Source: CAVTWS01 sp964390555 (GTDB lineage: Bacteria > Actinomycetota > Acidimicrobiia > Acidimicrobiales > SHLQ01). From it: DNA of 64,000 nucleotides. Location of the stretch: contig CAYMJU010000086.1 of the NCBI GenBank assembly GCA_964390555.1, positions 1 through 64,000 on the forward strand, read 5' to 3'. Shown here piece by piece: positions 60,275 through 64,000 of this stretch. Under the pieces are notes generated by a model. That model saw only the letters and a program-made list of their open reading frames with translations, had not been told where the DNA came from and made no database searches. Position 1 is the stretch's first letter. Each line of letters begins with the position of its first letter. The translations under genes and the position numbers were made by a program.

Positions 60275-61119
60275 GACGCCTCCATTCGGTCGAGCGCCGC
60301 CTCGAGGGCGTCGCGCCGCTGGTTGTAGTCGGCTCGGTAGGTGCCGTGGGTGAGAATGTACGGCTCGTTGGCCACGAGGTCGGTGAGGAGGTTGCGGATG
60401 GCGTGCTCGGCGGTCGCGATGTCGGCTTCGCTCATCGGTCGTTGGGCCATCATGGCCTCGAGATCCTCTTGGCGAACCTCGGTCGGTCCGAGGTCGGCCG
60501 GCCGGGCCAACACGCTGCTTTCGAGGTGGCGGGTCATCATGCCGCCCGGGAACAGCACGCTCACTCCGATGCCCTCGGGAGCGAGTTCGTCCCGGAGCGA
60601 CTCGCCGAAGCCCATCACCGCGAACTTGGTCGTCTGGTAGCCGCCGATGCGCACCGAAGGCACGAGCGCGCTCGACGACGAGGTGAGCACGATGCGGCGC
60701 CAGCCCGGCCGCTCACGGAGCAACGGCAGGAACTCGCGCACCGTGCGCACGGCACCGAGGACGTTCACGTTGACCAACCACTGCCAGTCCTGCTCGGTCA
60801 GCTTGTCGATGGCGCCGAATTGCTGCACGCCGACGTTGGCGCACAGCACGTCGCAGCCTCCTAGGGTCGCGGCGACGTGTCGAGCGGCTGCCGCGACCGA
60901 GTCGGAATCGCCGACATCGGTCCGCACCGCGGTAGTGGGGACGCCGAACTCGGCGGCGAGCGATGCCGCGGCCTGCGCGGCGCCCGCCGCGTCGATGTCG
61001 AGTGCCGCCACCGCCATGCCCTGGCCGGCGAACAGCCGTCCCATGGCGGCCCCAAGTCCCGACCCGCCACCGGTTATGACCGCGACCTTTCCGGCGAGCT
61101 CGGGCGCTTTGTCGGCCAT
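60271..61119 (-). CDS. Short-chain dehydrogenase/reductase
   Basis: 282 residues from ATG 61119, with GGGAGAC just upstream; an earlier in-frame start at 61152 lacks support. TGGGSGLGAAMG (about 15-26), CANVGV for NNAG (about 91), SSSSA Ser and YQTTK give the SDR core. The C-terminal tail (DYNQRRDALEAALDRMEAS) is helical. It is the first gene of a minus-strand pair with the SnoaL-like protein, divergent from the phosphotransferase at 61262. Motif M2 sits in the divergent region. Confidence 0.85.
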   Translation of the reverse strand: MADKAPELAGKVAVITGGGSGLGAAMGRLFAGQGMAVAALDIDAAGAAQAAASLAAEFGVPTTAVRTDVGDSDSVAAAARHVAATLGGCDVLCANVGVQQFGAIDKLTEQDWQWLVNVNVLGAVRTVREFLPLLRERPGWRRIVLTSSSSALVPSVRIGGYQTTKFAVMGFGESLRDELAPEGIGVSVLFPGGMMTRHLESSVLARPADLGPTEVRQEDLEAMMAQRPMSEADIATAEHAIRNLLTDLVANEPYILTHGTYRADYNQRRDALEAALDRMEAS

Positions 61120-61180
61120 CGTGTCTCCCTCGGACCAGGCTCGGGGTGCCATCTGGCTGGCGACGTTACTCGATTGATGT

Positions 61181-61198
61181 AGAGCTTTCAGGTACAGT
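61181..61198. promoter_or_regulatory. Motif M2, copy 4
   Basis: AGAGCTTTCAGGTACAGT, with a -10-like TACAGT, lies 64 bp before the phosphotransferase GTG. It shares AGGTACAGT with the minus-strand reading of 50612-50628. Confidence 0.4.
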
Positions 61199-61261
61199 CC
61201 GGCGGGTGAGTGAACCGCGGAGCAACACAGTTTGGACGGCCGAACGCGGTCGGTCTAGGCC

Positions 61262-62296
61262 GTGAGCGCCGAGGTCATGGACGATCTGGATCCTGAGCGG
61301 CTGCGGGAGTGGCTGGCGACGGCGCTTCATGCCACGGTGTCGCCGGTGACCGTGACCCGGTTGGCCGGCGGGCATTCGAGCGGCGCGTGGCGGCTGGACG
61401 TCTCGATCGGTGGGGTTGCTCGGCCGCTTGTGCTCAAGGCCCCCACGCAACCGAGCGTGGTGTTTCAGCGCGATGCAGTCCGCGAGGCCCGCATCCTGTC
61501 CGACCTGCACCGGCTCGGAGCGCCGGTCCCCGAGATCGTGGCCATCGACGAGGGTGACCGAGCCGTGGGTCGGCCGTGCTTCGTCATGGCGTACATCCCG
61601 AGCCGCAGCGTCGAAGACGCGGCACCGGGCGCCTACCACGCCGATATCGAGCTGAGGGCCGTCGGCGTCGAAGGACAGCGAGCCGTTTGGCACTCCTTCC
61701 ACGACGCGCTGGCGGCACTGCACTCGGTCGACGCCGCACAGGTTCCCGCGGCTCGGCTTGGCGACGCGGGTGTCGCCGACGTGCTCGCCTACTGGCGCGC
61801 GTCCCTGCTCGACGTCGCCCCTGCGGCGGCGGTGCCCCGGCAGATCGCCGTGCTCGACTGGCTGAGAGCCAACACGCCGCCCGACGCCGACGACGCGCCG
61901 GCGGTGTGCCTCGGCGACGCTCGCCTGGTCAACGCCTTGCTCGCCGGCACGGAGGCCCGGGCGCTGGTGGACTTCGAGGTCGCCTACGTCGGCAATCCCG
62001 CGGCCGACATCGCCTACAGCCTGTTCCTCGACAGCTCGTCGCGCCGAAGGGCCGCACAACCGCTGGACTTGCCGACCCACGACGAGACGTGGGCCCGCTG
62101 GAGCCGAATCACCGGTCGGCCCTTGGACCACCTGGTCTACTGGACCGCGTTCGCAGCGACGATCCTGTGTGTCACCGCGACCCGGGCCATGATCCAGTGG
62201 GAGGTCGCCGCGGTGGCCGACGTCGAGGCCGTCAACCCGGTCGTGGCCGAGTGGGAGGTGACCGTCGAGCGAGCCACCACGAGAGGAGCGCGATGA
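61262..62296 (+). CDS. APH-family phosphotransferase
   Basis: 344 residues from GTG 61262. VTVTRLAGGHSSGAWRLDV (about 29-47) and LVLKAP supply the nucleotide loop and Lys. PCFVMAYIP is the hinge, the catalytic loop reads CLGDARLVNALL (about 219-230) with Leu for the usual His, and VDFEVAYVGNPAADIAYSLF (about 239-258) carries the metal Asp. Related actinobacterial proteins phosphorylate unknown small molecules and are frequent near acyl-CoA and steroid catabolic genes. Overlap with the next gene (4 bp) and with the ligase after it forms a three-gene unit. Confidence 0.82.
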   Translation: MSAEVMDDLDPERLREWLATALHATVSPVTVTRLAGGHSSGAWRLDVSIGGVARPLVLKAPTQPSVVFQRDAVREARILSDLHRLGAPVPEIVAIDEGDRAVGRPCFVMAYIPSRSVEDAAPGAYHADIELRAVGVEGQRAVWHSFHDALAALHSVDAAQVPAARLGDAGVADVLAYWRASLLDVAPAAAVPRQIAVLDWLRANTPPDADDAPAVCLGDARLVNALLAGTEARALVDFEVAYVGNPAADIAYSLFLDSSSRRRAAQPLDLPTHDETWARWSRITGRPLDHLVYWTAFAATILCVTATRAMIQWEVAAVADVEAVNPVVAEWEVTVERATTRGAR

Positions 62297-63264
62297 TCGT
62301 CGACACCGACGAGCAGATCCATGCCGCTGACCCCAAGGTGTGGTCGTGGAGCGAGTCGTGGTTCTTCTCGTTCATCGATCTCGATGGTGGCCCGGCACTG
62401 GTGTTCCGGGTGGGCGTCGTGCCCAACCAGCGTCGAGCCATGCTGTGGGCCTTCGTCCACGTCGACGGCGAGTGGCTTGCGGTCGAGGAGTCCCGGCTTC
62501 ACGCCGACGATCTGCGCACCGAGCGGGGCATCGCCTATGACCGGTGGGCGCTTCAGTTCGCCTGGGAGCCGACAGAGGCGCTGAAGGCGTCACGGTTCAG
62601 CTTCTCCGGATCGTGCCTGGCCCGTTCTGGCCCCCGGGCGGGAGCCGTCGTGCCGGTCTCGATCGACGTCTCGACCACAGCGACGGCATCGCTCCTTGTC
62701 ACCGGCACCGGCGAGGCCGGTGGGGTCACCGGTACCGGCGAGGCCGGTGGGGCCGCCGAGTACCCGACGAACCGGTTCGAGCAATCCGTCCAGGTGGTCG
62801 GGTCGGTGGTCATCGACGGCGTTTGCCACGAGGTGCGGGGCGGCGGGCACCGCGACAAGTCGTGGGGCCCTCGGGACTGGCGGGTGGCGTTCACCATCGG
62901 CGACCTTCAGGGCGACGACCGCCAGCTCTACTTCGTGGGCCGCCGACCTGGTCAGGGGTCGGGGTATGTGCGGGCCGGCACCGACGAGCTCCAGGTGATG
63001 CGTTGGGTCGGCGGAGAAGTCGGCTTCGACGATGCCAACCGCACGATCACCGGTGCCCGACTCGAGCTCGCCGCGGGCGACACTCGGATCGAGGCGACGC
63101 TCAAGCCCATCGGACCCAGCATCTGTTTCGATATGGCGCACACGTGCCCCGAGCCCGAACACTGGCTCTACTACCGGGCCCTGGTCGAGGCTCGGGTCAC
63201 GGGCTGGAGCGAGCCGGTGCGGGGTTGGTTCGAGACGAGTCGTTACGGTGAGGAGCAGCGCTGA
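62293..63264 (+). CDS. Uncharacterised CrtC/AttH-like protein
   Basis: 323 residues from ATG 62293 (ATGA overlap). The sequence is beta-rich with many Trp residues: WSWSESWFFSFIDLDGGPAL (about 17-36) and EVRGGGHRDKSWGPRDW (about 180-196). The latter motif recalls lipocalin-like domains of carotenoid hydratase CrtC and AttH-type proteins. A 27-bp tandem duplication (VTGTGEAGG twice) sits near residue 140. I do not know a function; its fixed place between a phosphotransferase and a ligase suggests it handles the same hydrophobic substrate. Confidence 0.6.
   Translation: MIVDTDEQIHAADPKVWSWSESWFFSFIDLDGGPALVFRVGVVPNQRRAMLWAFVHVDGEWLAVEESRLHADDLRTERGIAYDRWALQFAWEPTEALKASRFSFSGSCLARSGPRAGAVVPVSIDVSTTATASLLVTGTGEAGGVTGTGEAGGAAEYPTNRFEQSVQVVGSVVIDGVCHEVRGGGHRDKSWGPRDWRVAFTIGDLQGDDRQLYFVGRRPGQGSGYVRAGTDELQVMRWVGGEVGFDDANRTITGARLELAAGDTRIEATLKPIGPSICFDMAHTCPEPEHWLYYRALVEARVTGWSEPVRGWFETSRYGEEQR
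62698..62751 (+). repeat. 27-bp tandem duplication inside a gene
   Basis: Two units, 62698-62724 and 62725-62751, differ at one base and encode VTGTGEAGG twice. It is in frame, probably a recent slippage duplication in a loop. Confidence 0.8.
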
Positions 63265-64000
63265 TGACCGGCACCGAGTGGGCGCTGACCGAGGTACACG
63301 ATGTCGTGGCTGGCGCGATCCCGGACCGCGAGATGATCGTCTGCGGTGCGGTGCGGCGAACGTATGCCGAGGTGGCCGGTCGCACCCGAGCGGTCGGCGC
63401 CTACCTGTCGGGCCGCGGCTTGGGGCTCCGCCGGGATCGTAACGAGCTGGCGCGGTGGGAGTGCGGTCAGGACACCGTGGCCATCGTGTTGTTCAACTGT
63501 CCGGAGTATCTCGAGGCGATGCTCGGGTCGTTTCGCGCCCGGGCGGTTCCGTTCAACGTCAACCAGCACTACCGCGCCAACGAGGTGAGGGAGTTACTCG
63601 CCTACCTCGATGCGCGGGCGGTGGTGTACCACCGGGCGCTCGGACCGCTGGTGGCCGAAGCGTATGACACCAGCGCGCTGGTCCTGATCGATGTCGATGA
63701 CGGATCGGGGGTCGCCCCACTTGCCGGGAGTACCAACTTCGAGGAGGCGGCGCAATCTCCGGTAACCGAGCCGTTGCCGGTTCCGTCCCCTGATGACCTC
63801 TACGCAGTCTGCACCGGAGGCACGACCGGTCGGCCCAAGGCAGTGTTGTGGCGCCAGGCCGACGCCTACGTGTCGGCGATGAGCGGCGCCGAAGGCGCGA
63901 CCGCGGGGTCGATCGCCGCCGCGGTGGCCGAGCCGAATCCACTCAGCCCGTGGTACGCGGTGCCGCCGCTGATGCACGCGGCCTCGCAGTGGACGGCGTT
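63264..64000 (+). CDS. AMP-forming acyl-CoA synthetase / ligase, N-terminal part (runs off window)
   Basis: The frame opens with ATG 63264 (TGATG overlap with the previous stop) and is open to the window end, 245 complete codons. DTVAIVLFNCPEYLEAMLGSF and AVPFNVNQHYRANEV are typical of acyl-CoA synthetases. The P-loop reads CTGGTTGRPKAVLW (about 185-198), with Gly for Ser in the usual TSGTTGxPKG. The adenylate, hinge and catalytic Lys motifs would lie beyond the window. It is the third gene of the unit starting at 61262, so the phosphotransferase, the CrtC/AttH-like protein and this ligase probably share a substrate. Confidence 0.88.
   Translation, partial: MTGTEWALTEVHDVVAGAIPDREMIVCGAVRRTYAEVAGRTRAVGAYLSGRGLGLRRDRNELARWECGQDTVAIVLFNCPEYLEAMLGSFRARAVPFNVNQHYRANEVRELLAYLDARAVVYHRALGPLVAEAYDTSALVLIDVDDGSGVAPLAGSTNFEEAAQSPVTEPLPVPSPDDLYAVCTGGTTGRPKAVLWRQADAYVSAMSGAEGATAGSIAAAVAEPNPLSPWYAVPPLMHAASQWTA

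Overview
The window is about 64 kb of very GC-rich DNA with tightly packed genes, many GTG starts and frequent 4-bp ATGA/GTGA overlaps. Gene content (class III CoA-transferases, acyl-CoA dehydrogenases, P450s, SDRs, crotonases, AMP-ligases, a DUF222/13E12-type protein, CsoR) fits an actinobacterial chromosome, probably Acidimicrobiia or Mycobacteriales. That placement is inferred from gene families; there is no rRNA or other marker gene. I saw no tRNA, rRNA, CRISPR array, transposase or phage gene.

Layout. (1) 1-1985: edge of a DUF222 gene, a hydrolase remnant, an FMN reductase and a 474-bp region without a convincing gene. (2) 1986-17435: a large acyl-CoA catabolic block. It has a tandem-fused CoA-transferase on the minus strand, then a plus-strand run: paired acyl-CoA dehydrogenases, P450, SDR, hot-dog dehydratase, second fused CoA-transferase, SDR, crotonase, acyl-CoA dehydrogenase and AMP-ligase. 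(3) 17449-19249: a TetR repressor divergent from a StrR/ParB-like regulator. (4) 19473-28282: dienelactone hydrolase, two MmgE/PrpD proteins flanking an aconitase-type large/small subunit pair, a D-aminoacylase-like amidohydrolase, a Rieske ferredoxin, an SDR and an HD-domain putative oxygenase. (5) 28325-37101: SDR, P450, second TetR, second D-aminoacylase-like amidohydrolase, aldo/keto reductase, two TauD-type dioxygenases around a cupin, and an SDR. (6) 37124-39748: a copper module with a CsoR operator, csoR and a copper P-type ATPase. (7) 40114-44384: a possible non-heme iron oxygenase-like protein, an NTF2-like protein, a Gfo/Idh/MocA oxidoreductase and a phosphotransferase-like protein. 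(8) 44415-58126: a second acyl-CoA block with three crotonases, three AMP-ligases, a thioesterase, an acyl-CoA dehydrogenase, an amidohydrolase_2 protein and two DapB-like oxidoreductases. (9) 58127-64000: a HelD-like ATPase, an NTF2-like protein, an SDR, a phosphotransferase, a CrtC/AttH-like protein of unknown role and a ligase cut by the window edge.

How the genes work together. Most encode activation (ligases, CoA-transferases), alpha,beta-dehydrogenation, hydration, oxidation and ring or side-chain hydroxylation. The window therefore looks like a catabolic region for several carboxylic or alicyclic substrates; the substrates cannot be read from sequence. Two TetR paralogues and a 16-bp motif (TGACA-N6-TGTCA type) in front of at least six genes suggest a shared repressor regulon over blocks 2-5. 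A second motif (AGATCTA..GTACRGT) lies at intergenic sites in blocks 4, 8 and 9.

The most unusual signal is a dispersed element of about 82-92 bp with two GC-rich hairpins. In three full copies it begins with ATGAG or ATGAGA and ends in ATGA. Copies sit in front of csoR and the gene at 40114, where each encodes a 30-31 codon mini-ORF whose stop overlaps the start of the real gene. Another forms the N-terminus of the StrR-like regulator, and another is inserted in frame as exactly 90 bp inside a phosphotransferase-like gene.
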